Shown: positions 11,095 through 21,291, counted from the stretch's first letter. The stretch is DNA of 64,000 nucleotides from Cylindrospermopsis curvispora GIHE-G1 (GCF_014489415.1 NZ_CP060822.1:1907501-1971500); one strand, 5' to 3'. Numbers and translations are program-made. The notes: generated by a model not told the origin, from the sequence alone.

Positions 11095-12096
11095 TTAGAA
11101 ATTCATCTCAGCAGCTTGGACTTTTTCTATTTGTTTCTTCTTCAGCACTAGCATTACCTGTGCCATCATGACTAAACAGATAAAGGCAATCAGCCACACA
11201 ACCCTAGAACTATCTTGTAGGACAATTTCTACGTCTTTCTGACCAAAACCACCCACATTGGGGTTATTGGTTAAAGCATCACCAGATGCTACAGTTTGTC
11301 CCTCAGAAACAATTAATTCCGGACCCGCAGGGACAGTGTCTTCCACCACATCTCCCGATGCAGTGGTGATGCTAACTATAGATTTGACATTACCATCTTC
11401 ATCTTCGGTTTGGGCAATCTTGCTAATTGTCCCCCCAGCAGAAGCATTGTAAATGTTATTGTTGCTCTTTTCACCTGTGGGGTAAACTTGTCCACGTCCC
11501 CGATTTCCGCCAACATGAATGGAATATTTGCCAAAGTGGATATTTTTGTCGGTAGCAGGGTTAGGTGACAATACAGGAAAAACAATTTCTTGATATTCTT
11601 CCCCAGGTAATGGCCCAACAATAATTACATTTTCTTGATCTTCCTTGTAGGTTTGGAATGGTAGATCTCCTACTTCTTCTTTGAGTTCTTCTGGTATGCG
11701 ATCTTCTGGAGCAATCTTAAACCCTTCCGGTAACATCAATACCGCTCCAACGTTTAGACCAACCTTAGAACCATCCGCTCCTACTTGCTGTACGCTGGTA
11801 TCGTATGGTATTTTGACCACCGCTTTAAATACGGTGTCAGGTAGTACGGATTGTGGTACTTCTACTTCCGTGTTTTTGGCAGCTAGGTGACAGTTGGCAC
11901 ATACAATTCGCCCTGTGGCTTCGCGAGGTGTTTCGGGAGCAGTTTCCTGCGCCCAGAAAGGATAAGCAGCAGCACTTTGGGGTTGAACGAAATCGCTAGC
12001 CAAGGAAAATGTCACGGAGGCGATCGCTATTAGTAATGTATTTAACATTACCTTAGCAGCGCGAGTTAACCTCGCTGGTGTAAGGGCGTTTCTCAT
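11095..12096 (-). CDS. petA: apocytochrome f
   Basis: The c-type cytochrome of the b6-f complex, which passes electrons from the Rieske centre to plastocyanin or cytochrome c6 in the thylakoid lumen. The leader ends before AYPFWAQ, so Tyr45 is the mature N-terminus and axial heme ligand. The heme motif CANCH is at 66-70. A C-terminal helix (near 298-318) and a KKKQ stromal anchor complete the protein. At 333 residues the length is normal. It lies 56 bases downstream of petC in the conserved petC-petA operon and ends at an intrinsic terminator. Confidence 0.98.
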   Translation of the reverse strand: MRNALTPARLTRAAKVMLNTLLIAIASVTFSLASDFVQPQSAAAYPFWAQETAPETPREATGRIVCANCHLAAKNTEVEVPQSVLPDTVFKAVVKIPYDTSVQQVGADGSKVGLNVGAVLMLPEGFKIAPEDRIPEELKEEVGDLPFQTYKEDQENVIIVGPLPGEEYQEIVFPVLSPNPATDKNIHFGKYSIHVGGNRGRGQVYPTGEKSNNNIYNASAGGTISKIAQTEDEDGNVKSIVSITTASGDVVEDTVPAGPELIVSEGQTVASGDALTNNPNVGGFGQKDVEIVLQDSSRVVWLIAFICLVMMAQVMLVLKKKQIEKVQAAEMNF

Positions 12097-12152
12097 CTCT
12101 ATAAAGTCACGTTTCGGTTTTAGTTAGTCAGTTGTCATTAGTCAGCATTGAA

Positions 12153-12692
12153 TTAAGCCCACCAGGGGTTTTCATTAGTGCGGAAGTCAGTTTCCGTCCA
12201 AGGGGTCAAAACGATAGTGTCATCGTTGACATTAGCATGAGCTAAAGCTAGGGATTTAGGTGCAGGTCCGCGTACAACTTTACCAGTAGCATCGTATTGA
12301 GAACCGTGGCAAGGACATTTAAACTTATTCTCTGCTACGTTCCAGGGAACAACACAACCCAGGTGAGTACAGATAGCATTAATGCCATAATCAGCAATTG
12401 CTTCTTTAGTTTCCACCACGATGTAGGTAGGGTCTCCCTTTAATCCTTGTACTAAAGTCCGATCTCCCACATTGTGACTAGAAAGGAACTTGCTGACACT
12501 AACATCATTGCCCAGTTCATCCTTTGCTACTGAGCCACCACCAGCACCACCGCTAGCGGGCGGGATGAAGTAGTTAACAACCGGATAAAGCACTCCAGCA
12601 GCTACCCCGGTAACAGTCCCAAAGGTGAGTAAGTTCATAAACTGGCGACGACCCATATCAGGTACGTCCATTGATTCAGAAAATTGAGCCAT
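12153..12692 (-). CDS. petC: cytochrome b6-f Rieske iron-sulfur protein
   Basis: The [2Fe-2S] subunit of the b6-f complex; it takes electrons from plastoquinol. An N-terminal twin-arginine-like segment ([13 protein letters not shown]) precedes the membrane helix at about 18-42, then a glycine-rich hinge SGGAGGG. The cluster ligands are intact: CTHLGC at 108-113 and CPCHG at 126-130. At 179 residues it is a standard PetC. It is first in the operon with petA. A 240-base region to gcvH upstream should hold the promoter, but I could not assign one. Confidence 0.98.
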   Translation of the reverse strand: MAQFSESMDVPDMGRRQFMNLLTFGTVTGVAAGVLYPVVNYFIPPASGGAGGGSVAKDELGNDVSVSKFLSSHNVGDRTLVQGLKGDPTYIVVETKEAIADYGINAICTHLGCVVPWNVAENKFKCPCHGSQYDATGKVVRGPAPKSLALAHANVNDDTIVLTPWTETDFRTNENPWWA

Positions 12693-12932
12693 AGTCTACA
12701 CGCTCTTTGTGTGATTTGTTGAGTATTTTGACAAGATTGGTAGCACTATATCAACTCTTGTCTGAGTCGAAATGCTAACGCCCCCAGTGATGTCTGATCT
12801 TATAGGATTGATCTGGCATCATCATTTATTAGCATTACATTTCTTTATATCCCTATCATACTTGAGTTAGGGAACTTAATATCATGACTCCATTTTTTAT
12901 CTGGAGAACAGGAGGTAGAATCCAACCAAAAG

Positions 12933-13322
12933 TTATGCTCCCTCTACCAAAGCAGCATATTCTCCAGCTGTCATTCCCTGCACCACTTCTTGGGGATTAC
13001 TTATATGTACTTTGATAAACCAGCCATTTCCATAGGGGTCATTTCCTATGGATTCTGGAGACTCAATCAAGGATTCGTTTCTTTCTATAACTACTCCTGT
13101 GACTGGGGATTTTAATTCTTCCACCGCTTTGACTGATTCGATTGTGCCAAAGGATTCTCCTCCAGACACATCATTTCCAACTTCTGTCAGTTCTAAAAAT
13201 ACTATATCTCCCAATTGGTCTATGGCAAAATCAGTAATGCCCACAGTAGCGATCTCACCTTCTATTCGTACATATTCATGACTATCGAGATACCGTAAAT
13301 CTTCGGGATATTTGAGCTCCAT
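12933..13322 (-). CDS. gcvH: glycine cleavage system H protein
   Basis: Lipoyl carrier that shuttles the aminomethyl intermediate between the P and T proteins of the glycine decarboxylase complex, needed for photorespiration. The lipoyl lysine is K65 in GTIESVKAVEELKSPVTG. At 129 residues it has the family length. It lies 74 bases downstream of gcvT on the same strand. gcvP, often the third gene, is not next to it; petC follows instead. Confidence 0.96.
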   Translation of the reverse strand: MELKYPEDLRYLDSHEYVRIEGEIATVGITDFAIDQLGDIVFLELTEVGNDVSGGESFGTIESVKAVEELKSPVTGVVIERNESLIESPESIGNDPYGNGWFIKVHISNPQEVVQGMTAGEYAALVEGA

Positions 13323-13396
13323 AATTTTCCTCTATAGATTTAAAACCAAATTCAACCAAATTCAAAGATTGATTGCAAGCTAAGGGTCTCCAACCA

Positions 13397-14548
13397 TCAT
13401 TTGTGGACACGACTTTTAGACTTATAGAAGGGTCGTTTTACCACCTGGGCTGGATAGGTTTTACCACGTATATCCACTTCTAGCTGCTGTTTAATATTTG
13501 CTAACTCAGCAGATACATAAGCTAGAGCAATAGGATAGTTTAAGGTGGGAGACAGAGTACCGCTGGTCACCTGTCCAATAATTTTTCCAGATGATAGAAC
13601 GGAGTAGCCATGACGGGGAATATTTCTTCCCTGAGTTTGTAAACCCACTAACTTACGCTCCACCCCCTGTATTTTTTGCCGTTCTAAAATCTCTCGACCA
13701 ATAAAATCACCTTTTTTATCTAAATGGACTAACCATGCCAAACCAGCTTCTAAGGGTGTAGTATGATCATCAATGTCTTGACCATAAAGTGACATAGCTG
13801 CTTCTAACCGCAATGTATCCCTACAACCTAATCCACAAGGGGTGACACCCGCACCATGGAGACATTGCCAAAATTCCAGTCCCCTTTCCGAATCTACCAT
13901 GATTTCAAAGCCATCTTCCCCTGTGTAACCAGTACGAGCTAAAAAGACCCTACCACCCAAAATTTCGGTTTCTAAATGACCAAAAGCTTTGATAGGTGTT
14001 AAATCATCAGCTACAAAAGACTGTAATATACCAGTAGCTTTTGGACCCTGGAGGGCAATTAATATCTTATCCCTAGATAGGTCTTCAAATTGAATTTGAT
14101 TCAAGTCCAGATTTTGGCACAACCAATTCCTGTCTTTATCTGTGGTAGCTGCGTTAACAATAATTACCACTTTTTCATTATTTGTATCTTCCCTACTTTG
14201 ACAATAAATAATAATATCGTCAATAATACCACCTTGAGCATTTAATAGTACAGTGTATTGAGATTGACCCGGTTGCAAACTACCTAAATCAGAAGGGACT
14301 AATTTTTCCAGTTGGACCATGAGGTTTTTACCCTGGAGGGTAAATTTACCCATGTGGGAAATATCAAACATTCCCGCACCATTTCTCACAGCTTGGTGTT
14401 CCTCAATAATACTGGTGTATTGTAAAGGCATTTCCCAACCGCCAAAGTTGGTAAATCTGGCTTTCATTTCCACACCAGTTTGATATAGAGGGGTTTTTCC
14501 CCCTGGTGAAGGAACAGAATGATTTACAGGACTGTCTGATTTGATCAC
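13397..14548 (-). CDS. gcvT: glycine cleavage system T protein (aminomethyltransferase)
   Basis: Transfers the methylene carbon from the H protein to tetrahydrofolate, releasing ammonia. Signatures include MKARFTNFGGWEMPLQY, GMFDISHMGKF, a folate-binding region with ARTGYTGEDGFEI, LEAGLAW and a C-terminal VTSGTLSPTLNYPIALAYV. At 383 residues it is full length. The first 20 residues look variable, so translation might begin slightly inside. It is first of the gcvT-gcvH pair and diverges from the pentapeptide gene. Confidence 0.96.
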   Translation of the reverse strand: MIKSDSPVNHSVPSPGGKTPLYQTGVEMKARFTNFGGWEMPLQYTSIIEEHQAVRNGAGMFDISHMGKFTLQGKNLMVQLEKLVPSDLGSLQPGQSQYTVLLNAQGGIIDDIIIYCQSREDTNNEKVVIIVNAATTDKDRNWLCQNLDLNQIQFEDLSRDKILIALQGPKATGILQSFVADDLTPIKAFGHLETEILGGRVFLARTGYTGEDGFEIMVDSERGLEFWQCLHGAGVTPCGLGCRDTLRLEAAMSLYGQDIDDHTTPLEAGLAWLVHLDKKGDFIGREILERQKIQGVERKLVGLQTQGRNIPRHGYSVLSSGKIIGQVTSGTLSPTLNYPIALAYVSAELANIKQQLEVDIRGKTYPAQVVKRPFYKSKSRVHK

Positions 14549-14621
14549 GAGTTTTGAGTTAACTGACTGTATTTTAGATATTCTAATATTGTAGATTGAT
14601 AAGATTTATTACTCAAAAATC

Positions 14622-15116
14622 ATGAAGTATTGGCAAATATTTGTCGGTTTAGTTTTAACCGCAGTGTTCTTTGTATCTAACTTACCCGCACAAGCAGCCA
14701 GTTCTTCTAGTATTACCCGGTCTGCAGGGAGTAAGATAGAAATTCAAGATTATTCGGGAAAAAGTTTAGTAGGTAAGGAGTTCACCAACATTAAATTGGA
14801 AAATGCTAACTTTAGTAATGCTGATTTGCGAGGTGTAGTATTTAATGGCACATTCTTAACTGGTGCGAATTTACATGGGGTCAACTTTAGTGACGGAATT
14901 TCTTACTTGTCTAATTTTAAGAATTCTAATTTAAGCGATGCCATTTTTACTAATGCCATGATGTTGCGCTCGACATTTGACAATGTGGATGTTACCGGTG
15001 CTGACTTTACCAATGCCATTTTAGATGGAGTGGAGGTGAAAAAACTGTGTGCTAATGCTAGTGGAGTTAACTCTCAAACGGGAGTTAACACTCGTGAATC
15101 CCTAGGTTGTAGATAG
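14622..15116 (+). CDS. pentapeptide-repeat protein, probably lumenal
   Basis: A 164-residue protein with a clear signal peptide (hydrophobic residues 5-20, cleavage near AQA at 24-26), so it is exported, most likely to the thylakoid lumen or periplasm. Residues about 50-140 hold A(N/D)(L/F)xx pentapeptide repeats such as [29 protein letters not shown] and GADFTNAIL, which form a right-handed quadrilateral helix. A terminal segment with two cysteines may form a disulfide. Small lumenal pentapeptide proteins are common in cyanobacteria, with mostly unknown roles. It sits directly before tRNA-Gly. Confidence 0.85.
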   Translation: MKYWQIFVGLVLTAVFFVSNLPAQAASSSSITRSAGSKIEIQDYSGKSLVGKEFTNIKLENANFSNADLRGVVFNGTFLTGANLHGVNFSDGISYLSNFKNSNLSDAIFTNAMMLRSTFDNVDVTGADFTNAILDGVEVKKLCANASGVNSQTGVNTRESLGCR

Positions 15117-15120
15117 AGTA

Positions 15121-15192
15121 AGCGGGTGATGGGACTCGAACCCACGACATTCTGCATGGGAGGCAGACATTCTACCACTGAATTACACCCGC
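15121..15192 (-). tRNA. trnG-CCC: tRNA-Gly (anticodon CCC)
   Basis: A 72-nt cloverleaf on the minus strand starting GCGGGTGTAATTCAGTGG. The acceptor GCGGGTG pairs with CACCCGC, with discriminator T. The anticodon stem TCTGC / GCAGA encloses loop CTCCCAT, giving CCC. The T loop has GGTTCGAGTCC. No encoded CCA is seen. The 3' end lies five bases from the stop of the convergent pentapeptide gene. Confidence 0.94.
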
Positions 15193-15309
15193 AGTCAACA
15201 GTTGAATCGACCATTGAACTCGAGTTCAATGGTAAGGCAAAAATCTGTTAGTGTCAAGAGATTTTTGCCAGATCCTCCCCAATTGTAATTAAACTCAGAA
15301 ATTAGAACT

Positions 15310-16422
15310 ATGAACTGGTGGCAAAGACTAAAGAATAACAACTTAGCGCGATTTGGTGCAATAATACTGTTAGTATTTTACATAGGAGTAATTGGTGCCG
15401 ATTTTATAGCACCCTATAATCCTTATGATTCTCAACCCCATGGTTCCCTATTACCACCGACCAAAATTTATTGGAAAACGCCAGATGGTAAATTTATTGG
15501 ACCACATATTTATCCGACAACTCAGGGGGATACAAATTTAGAAAGCGGAGAAAGAAAACTAATTGTTGATTTTCAAAAACCATCATCTCTGGGTTTATTT
15601 GTAATTGGTTCTGAATATACATTATTCGAGGTAAAATTACCCTTACCTCCCACATGGGAAGAAGTAAAGATTATTCCTGGTATCACCCTAAATTTACATT
15701 TATTTGGTGCTAAAGACCCAGCTAAAATTAATTTGTTGGGAACAGATGAACAGGGTAGAGACCAATTTAGTCGGTTGCTACATGGGGGAAGGATTAGTCT
15801 ATTTATCGGCATTTTTGGGATTATTATTACCTACCCATTAGGTTTAATCATTGGTGGTATTTCTGGCTATTTTGGTGGTTGGATTGATATTATTATTATG
15901 CGGTTGGCAGAAGTTTTGATGACCTTTCCTAGTATTTATTTATTAGCAGCACTGTCAGGAATTTTAAGTCCTCAATTGACCAGCACACAAAGATTTCTGC
16001 TAATAGTCTTAATTACTTCAGTGATTAGTTGGGCTGGTTTGGCCCGAGTAATTCGTGGTCAAGTCTTGTCTATTAAAGAACAGGAATTTGTTCAAGCATC
16101 ACTAGCTATGGGAGGCAAACCTTTTTATATTATTTTCCGTCATGTATTACCTCAAACCGCCAGTTATGTAATTATTTCAGCCACTTTAGCTATTCCTAGT
16201 TTTATAGGTGCAGAAGCAGTATTAAGTCTAATTGGTTTAGGTATTCAACAACCTGATCCTTCTTGGGGAAACATGCTTTCTTTAGCTAGTAATGCTTCTA
16301 TTTTAGTTTTACAACCCTGGTTAGTTCTAGCTCCAGCTATGCTGATAATATTGACAGTTTTAGCATTTAATTTGCTTGGTGATGGATTGAGAGATGCTCT
16401 TGATCCCCGGAGTATTCGTTAA
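15310..16422 (+). CDS. oligopeptide/dipeptide-type ABC transporter permease (DppC-like)
   Basis: Inner-membrane permease of the peptide/nickel importer group. One helix lies at about residues 13-33, then a long soluble loop to about residue 155. The loop ends at LLGTDEQGRDQFSRLLHGGRISL, the typical DppC/OppC entry to the permease core, and several helices follow. The EAA-type loop reads VIRGQVLSIKEQEFVQASLAMGG. At 370 residues it is longer than E. coli DppC because of that loop. The partner permease and binding protein are on the opposite strand and converge on it. No ATPase gene is in the cluster. Confidence 0.9.
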   Translation: MNWWQRLKNNNLARFGAIILLVFYIGVIGADFIAPYNPYDSQPHGSLLPPTKIYWKTPDGKFIGPHIYPTTQGDTNLESGERKLIVDFQKPSSLGLFVIGSEYTLFEVKLPLPPTWEEVKIIPGITLNLHLFGAKDPAKINLLGTDEQGRDQFSRLLHGGRISLFIGIFGIIITYPLGLIIGGISGYFGGWIDIIIMRLAEVLMTFPSIYLLAALSGILSPQLTSTQRFLLIVLITSVISWAGLARVIRGQVLSIKEQEFVQASLAMGGKPFYIIFRHVLPQTASYVIISATLAIPSFIGAEAVLSLIGLGIQQPDPSWGNMLSLASNASILVLQPWLVLAPAMLIILTVLAFNLLGDGLRDALDPRSIR

Positions 16423-16433
16423 GCCCACCCAAA

Positions 16434-16516
16434 TCTAAGTAGGGAGGCACAATTATTTGTAGGATGGGTTGAGGAACGAAACCCATCCTATGTTCATCTT
16501 ATATTTAATTCCACCC
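16434..16516. repeat. dispersed palindromic intergenic repeat, copy A
   Basis: Between two convergent permease genes. The core AGGATGGGTT ... AACCCATCCT forms a hairpin around a short spacer. It is preceded by AATTATTTGT and followed by GTTCATCTTATATTTA and CCACCCACCT. The same order occurs at 22796-22870, and a rearranged reverse-oriented relative at 32815-32900. It probably acts as a bidirectional terminator or is a small mobile repeat. Confidence 0.7.
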
Positions 16517-16518
16517 AC

Positions 16519-17544
16519 CTAATATCTAATTCTTGGATCTATATAAGCATTGAGAATATCAATCACAATACTAGCACTAACAACAATTCCCCCGAAAAAT
16601 ACTAACACTCCCTGCACAGTAGGATAATCCCTGTCAGCAATTGCTTGATATAGTCTATTGGCCAACCCGGGCCAAGAAAAAGTCACCTCGGTTAAAATTG
16701 CTCCTCCCAATAAGGAAGCAAATGTTAACCCTAAAACTGTAATTACTGGTATGAGGGCATTTTTTAAAGCGTGGGATACTAAAATCTTGTTTTCTGGTAT
16801 TCCTCTAGCTCGAGCTGCTTCCACATAGTCAGCTTTTAGAGTTTCTTTTAAATTCACTCTAACTATTCGCTCAAAAATGCCACTTAATAAAATTCCTAGG
16901 GTTAAACTGGGTAGAGCTAAATGATGCAAGGCCAGGAAAAAATAATTCAAGTTACCACTTAATAAACTATCAATGGTATATAAACCAGTAATAGTTGTGG
17001 GGGGACTAATATTGGGAGGAAAACGATTGGAATTAGGAAACCATTGTAACTGGACAGAGAAGACTAATTGTAATAACATTCCCGCCCAGAACATGGGGAG
17101 TGCATAGGTAATAATGCCAAATAATCTCCCCCCCAAATCCAAGGGAGTTCCTGGACGGGATGCAGAAAGGGTTCCTACTAAAATCCCCACAATGAGGGCT
17201 ACTAACATGCTACAAACTGCTAGTTCCACTGTTGCGGGAAAATGTTGACTGATGATTTGCCAGACATTTTGACCACGACTAGTTAGGGAACTACCCAGGT
17301 CAAAACGGAGGATGTTCCCCAGGTAGTTGATATACTGTAGCCAAATGGGTAGGTCTAATCCCAACTGTTTTCTCAGTTCCTCTTTGGCACTTTCTGGAGC
17401 CCTACCTCCTAAAATAGCATCTGCTGGATCTCCCGGTGTTGCTCTTAATAAAAGAAAGACAATGGTGACAATGGTTAATAATTGCAGCGGTGCAAATAAT
17501 AACCGAGAAGCTATGTAATACTGGAGGGCTTTAGACCGAGACAT
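16519..17544 (-). CDS. oligopeptide/dipeptide-type ABC transporter permease (DppB-like)
   Basis: The second membrane component of the peptide-type ABC importer. It shows the DppB pattern: an N-terminal helix, RATPGDPADAILGG, LGLDLPIWLQYINYLGNILRFDLG, several helices, the EAA loop YVEAARARGIPENKILVSHALKNALIPV and the terminal motif FSWPGLANRLYQAIADRDYPTVQG. At 341 residues it is full length. It starts 25 bases after the binding-protein gene on the same strand and is likely co-transcribed with it. Confidence 0.93.
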   Translation of the reverse strand: MSRSKALQYYIASRLLFAPLQLLTIVTIVFLLLRATPGDPADAILGGRAPESAKEELRKQLGLDLPIWLQYINYLGNILRFDLGSSLTSRGQNVWQIISQHFPATVELAVCSMLVALIVGILVGTLSASRPGTPLDLGGRLFGIITYALPMFWAGMLLQLVFSVQLQWFPNSNRFPPNISPPTTITGLYTIDSLLSGNLNYFFLALHHLALPSLTLGILLSGIFERIVRVNLKETLKADYVEAARARGIPENKILVSHALKNALIPVITVLGLTFASLLGGAILTEVTFSWPGLANRLYQAIADRDYPTVQGVLVFFGGIVVSASIVIDILNAYIDPRIRY

Positions 17545-17569
17545 AGGGCAATAATTGTTTTTTGGGTTT

Positions 17570-19207
17570 TTATTTTTTGATATTTTTGTAAATCAGATTC
17601 TGAGTGGGATCAAGTTGGACGTTGTTCACGCCTTTTTGGGCAAAGACATAATCTTTGTTTTGCCATAGGGGAATATAAGGAACGTCTTCTAAAACCAGGT
17701 TCTGAATCTGATTAAATATTTTCTTTCTGGCTTCTGGATTCTGCTCTTGACGCTGTTGATCAATCAATTTATTCATGGTTTGGCTATAATAAAAAGCTCC
17801 TTGGGTTTGACTACCACCTGTTTCACAACCTTTGCTTTCTGAACCTTGCTCACATGCCAAAAATGGTTGGACATAGTTATCGGGATCTAAAAAGTCCGGA
17901 TACCAATCTAATAGGGCTATGGGATAGGAACCTTTAGAAATTTCTTTGAAGAATGTTGCTCCTTCTACAGTTTTAATTTCTAGTTGTAATATTCCACCCA
18001 TTTTGGTGTCAGCTAGGGATTTTAAGGTTTGTGCCACTAAACTACGGGTAGGTGAACTGGAAGGATACCAAACTTGAATTTTGGCTGGCTTTTCTACAGA
18101 GAATCCCGCAGCAGTTAATAGGTTTTTAGCTCGGTCAAATTCTCCGTCACCATATTTGTTTTTAAATAATGGTTGGGAAACACTAAATGTTGTTGGAATC
18201 ATGCTATAAAGCGGATCCGCTTGACCATATAACACTCTCTCGTTTAATAAAGGACGATTGACTAGTGAGGCGATCGCCTTTCGTACTTCTGGTTGGTCTA
18301 GGGGTTGTTGATTTCTATTGAGTACTATATAACTAACTACACTACCTTGAGCAGTTATTGCTTGCCAATTTCCTATTTTTGCTCCCTCTTCTAAACTGCG
18401 AATTTGATCTGGTTGTAATGACAAATAAGCAACGTCAAACGCCCCTGTTTTAAAGGCATTAAACAGGTTGACGGGACTGGATTGAATTTGTACGTTAATG
18501 CCCTTATTTGCCGGTTTTTCTCCCCAATATTGCTCAAAAACATCAAATTTTAACGAATCCGCCCCATATTCTTGCAGTTTATATGGACCAGTTCCCACAA
18601 ATATATTAGGTTGGAATTTACCCGCCCCAATTTGATAGGATTTAGGTGATACCGGACACACCCCCGAAAAGGCTAATAAAGCAGGAAAAGCGGCAAAAGG
18701 TTTCTTTAGTCTAATTGTTAATTCATGTTCCTTAGTTGCTTTTACTGAGTCTATAGTATCAGAAAGTAAAAACGAGGGTTTACCCTTATTTTCTATAAAC
18801 CGCTGAATACTGAATTCCATAGCTTTAGCGTTAAAGGGAGTACCATCGTGAAAAACCACATCTTTACGCAAAGGTATGGTATATGTTAACCCATCCGCAC
18901 TAACTTTAGGTAAAGAAGTAGCCAGTTGTGGTTGAATTTCCGTGCTACCTGGATTATACGTATACAGGCGATCGCTCATATTAAAAATTAAACCCAGGGA
19001 TGCTAACTCATAAGCATCAGCGGGGTCAAGAGTTCTTGGTTTGGCAGTAGTGCCTATGGTAATGCGAGCATCAGCGGAAGTATTCTGGGGAGTGGTATTT
19101 AACTGCTGAGTAGGACTACAGCTAATAGTCACTAAGAAGCATAAAGAGAATACGGATAGAAATTTGGCTGGTTTACCTAACCAGCGGAAAAACTTAGTTA
19201 TGACCAT
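17570..19207 (-). CDS. family 5 extracellular solute-binding lipoprotein of a peptide ABC importer
   Basis: Periplasmic binding protein (SBP_bac_5) that captures peptides or similar solutes for the neighbouring permeases. The open frame begins at a GTG at 19300, but the ATG at 19207 puts a normal lipoprotein leader at the front (FLSVFSLCFLVTISC). I chose it, giving 545 residues with the lipidated cysteine near 30. Family motifs include RTLDPADAYELASL, FHDGTPFNAKAMEFSIQRF and VGTGPYKLQEY. It is first in a two-gene operon. The true substrate cannot be read from sequence. Confidence 0.9.
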   Translation of the reverse strand: MVITKFFRWLGKPAKFLSVFSLCFLVTISCSPTQQLNTTPQNTSADARITIGTTAKPRTLDPADAYELASLGLIFNMSDRLYTYNPGSTEIQPQLATSLPKVSADGLTYTIPLRKDVVFHDGTPFNAKAMEFSIQRFIENKGKPSFLLSDTIDSVKATKEHELTIRLKKPFAAFPALLAFSGVCPVSPKSYQIGAGKFQPNIFVGTGPYKLQEYGADSLKFDVFEQYWGEKPANKGINVQIQSSPVNLFNAFKTGAFDVAYLSLQPDQIRSLEEGAKIGNWQAITAQGSVVSYIVLNRNQQPLDQPEVRKAIASLVNRPLLNERVLYGQADPLYSMIPTTFSVSQPLFKNKYGDGEFDRAKNLLTAAGFSVEKPAKIQVWYPSSSPTRSLVAQTLKSLADTKMGGILQLEIKTVEGATFFKEISKGSYPIALLDWYPDFLDPDNYVQPFLACEQGSESKGCETGGSQTQGAFYYSQTMNKLIDQQRQEQNPEARKKIFNQIQNLVLEDVPYIPLWQNKDYVFAQKGVNNVQLDPTQNLIYKNIKK

Positions 19208-19712
19208 TGTTGTTTTAACCTTAGGAATAATTTGGCGAACTTGCCAAACTTGACCTCCTTCTCCTGGAATAATAACAAAGACATTTGGATCAACAATCAC
19301 ATTTTCAGGTTATACTTACTAAAAAATTCTCATTTTGCTTGGAGCTGAAATAGGGGAGTTCCTGAAAGTGATGGGCTGGAGGGACTTAACTTATAACAGC
19401 AAATCGGCGATAATAAACCTAGCTACACAGCTGGGGATTTCCCTAGCCAAGGTGGTTAAGGTATGTTTCACAGTGCCACAACGATATAAATTGGATAAGC
19501 TTTCTAAGATATATCGTGATGGAGTAGATGTGCGGCTTCAACCCGAATCCGCTCACCGATTAAAATCCCCATTTTTCCAAAGCGGGGACATGTCAATCAA
19601 GACTGGCAATAACAAAAACTGACCGGAGACCTGTGAGTGGTAGATTATCACCTGAGCAGTCTCAGTAAGAAAATTGCTTTGTAAACTAACTTTTTAAGGA
19701 GGAGCGTAGTCA
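19208..19712 (+). other. psbB upstream region without a supported gene
   Basis: About 500 bases between the binding-protein start and psbB. It should contain the psbB promoter and leader. A strong ribosome-binding site, AAGGAGGAG, lies at 19696-19704, eight bases before the psbB ATG. An open frame at 19335-19622 has no family features I recognise and no ribosome-binding site of its own, so I do not call it a gene. Confidence 0.5.
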
Positions 19713-21242
19713 ATGGGACTACCTTGGTACCGAGTACATACAGTGGTGCTGAACGATCCAGGCCGACTGATTTCCGTACACTTGATGCACACAGCCTTAG
19801 TTGCTGGTTGGGCCGGCTCAATGGCACTCTATGAACTAGCTGTTTACGATCCTAGTGATCCTGTTCTCAACCCCATGTGGCGACAAGGGATGTTTGTATT
19901 GCCCTTTATGGCACGCTTAGGTGTAACCGAATCCTGGGGAGGTTGGAGCGTAACAGGTGGTACAGCAGTAGATCCTGGCTTCTGGTCATTTGAAGGCGTA
20001 GCTGCTGCTCATATCGTTCTCTCTGGTCTATTATTCCTAGCTGCTGTTTGGCACTGGGTTTATTGGGATTTGGAACTCTTCAGAGATCCCCGCACTGGCG
20101 AATCTGCTTTAGATCTGCCAAAAATGTTTGGCATTCATTTGTTCTTATCCGGTTTACTTTGTTTTGGATTTGGTGCTTTCCATCTTACCGGTCTATTTGG
20201 TCCGGGAATGTGGGTTTCTGATGCTTATGGTTTAACTGGCAGTATTCAACCAGTGGCCCCTGAATGGGGACCAGCAGGCTTTAATCCTTTTAACCCTGGT
20301 GGTGTTGTGGCTCACCACATTGCTGCGGGTGTAGTAGGTATTATTGCTGGTTTATTCCACCTATCGGTTAGACCACCGGAAAGGCTCTACAAAGCTCTAC
20401 GGATGGGTAATATCGAAACCGTACTTTCCAGCAGTATTGCAGCAGTGTTCTTTGCGGCCTTCGTAGTAGCAGGAACAATGTGGTATGGAAATGCAACTAC
20501 ACCCATTGAACTGTTTGGACCTACCCGTTACCAATGGGATCAAGGGTACTTCCGACAAGAAATTCAACGTCGTGTCCAATCCAGTGTAGCTGGTGGTGCG
20601 ACCTTAGCAGAAGCATGGTCACAAATCCCTGAAAAGTTAGCTTTTTACGACTATGTGGGTAATAGTCCCGCTAAAGGTGGATTATTCCGCACAGGTCCTA
20701 TGGTTAAGGGTGATGGCATTGCCCAATCTTGGCAAGGTCATGCAGTATTCACAGATTCGGAAGGAAGGGAACTGACTGTTCGTCGTCTACCTAACTTCTT
20801 TGAAACCTTCCCTGTGATTTTGACCGATAAGGATGGGGTTGTCCGCGCTGACATTCCTTTCCGTCGAGCGGAATCCAGATACAGCTTTGAGCAGACAGGT
20901 GTAACTGTTAGCTTCTACGGTGGTAATTTGAATGGTCAAACATTCACAGACCCTGCTGATGTGAAGAAATATGCCCGGAAAGCTCAAGGTGGGGAGATTT
21001 TTGAATTCGACCGTGAAACCTTGGGATCTGATGGTGTGTTCCGCACCTCTCCTAGAGGTTGGTTTACCTTCGGTCACGCTGTATTTGCTCTCTTATTCTT
21101 CTTTGGTCACATCTGGCATGGTGCTAGAACTATCTACCGCGATGTGTTCGCAGGTGTGGAAGCAGACCTAGAAGAACAAGTAGAGTGGGGTCTGTTCCAA
21201 AAATTGGGTGATAAGACTACTCGTGTTCGCAAGGAAGCTTAA
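19713..21242 (+). CDS. psbB: photosystem II CP47 chlorophyll-binding protein
   Basis: Core antenna protein of photosystem II that passes excitation energy to the reaction centre. The sequence starts [19 protein letters not shown], as in all CP47. It has six membrane helices rich in histidine chlorophyll ligands ([36 protein letters not shown]) and the large lumenal loop before the last helix ([19 protein letters not shown]). At 509 residues it is full length and shows no damage. A near-ideal ribosome-binding site precedes it. psbT follows on the same strand after a hairpin. Confidence 0.99.
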   Translation: MGLPWYRVHTVVLNDPGRLISVHLMHTALVAGWAGSMALYELAVYDPSDPVLNPMWRQGMFVLPFMARLGVTESWGGWSVTGGTAVDPGFWSFEGVAAAHIVLSGLLFLAAVWHWVYWDLELFRDPRTGESALDLPKMFGIHLFLSGLLCFGFGAFHLTGLFGPGMWVSDAYGLTGSIQPVAPEWGPAGFNPFNPGGVVAHHIAAGVVGIIAGLFHLSVRPPERLYKALRMGNIETVLSSSIAAVFFAAFVVAGTMWYGNATTPIELFGPTRYQWDQGYFRQEIQRRVQSSVAGGATLAEAWSQIPEKLAFYDYVGNSPAKGGLFRTGPMVKGDGIAQSWQGHAVFTDSEGRELTVRRLPNFFETFPVILTDKDGVVRADIPFRRAESRYSFEQTGVTVSFYGGNLNGQTFTDPADVKKYARKAQGGEIFEFDRETLGSDGVFRTSPRGWFTFGHAVFALLFFFGHIWHGARTIYRDVFAGVEADLEEQVEWGLFQKLGDKTTRVRKEA

Positions 21243-21252
21243 TTAGGTGTAA

Positions 21253-21291
21253 GGCAAAAAGTATGGGTCTTCAGACTTCCTACTTTTTGCC
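21253..21291 (+). terminator. hairpin between psbB and psbT
   Basis: A perfect 11-bp stem, ggcaaaaagta at 21253-21263 and tactttttgcc at 21281-21291, with a 17-base loop, ten bases after the psbB stop. No T-run follows (accggg), so it may be a processing or mRNA-stabilising hairpin, or a partial terminator, rather than a strict intrinsic terminator. Confidence 0.6.

Noticed and set aside
19335-19622. A 95-codon frame upstream of psbB
   Set aside because: It has a TTG start with no ribosome-binding site and no recognisable domain, and it lies where the psbB leader is expected.
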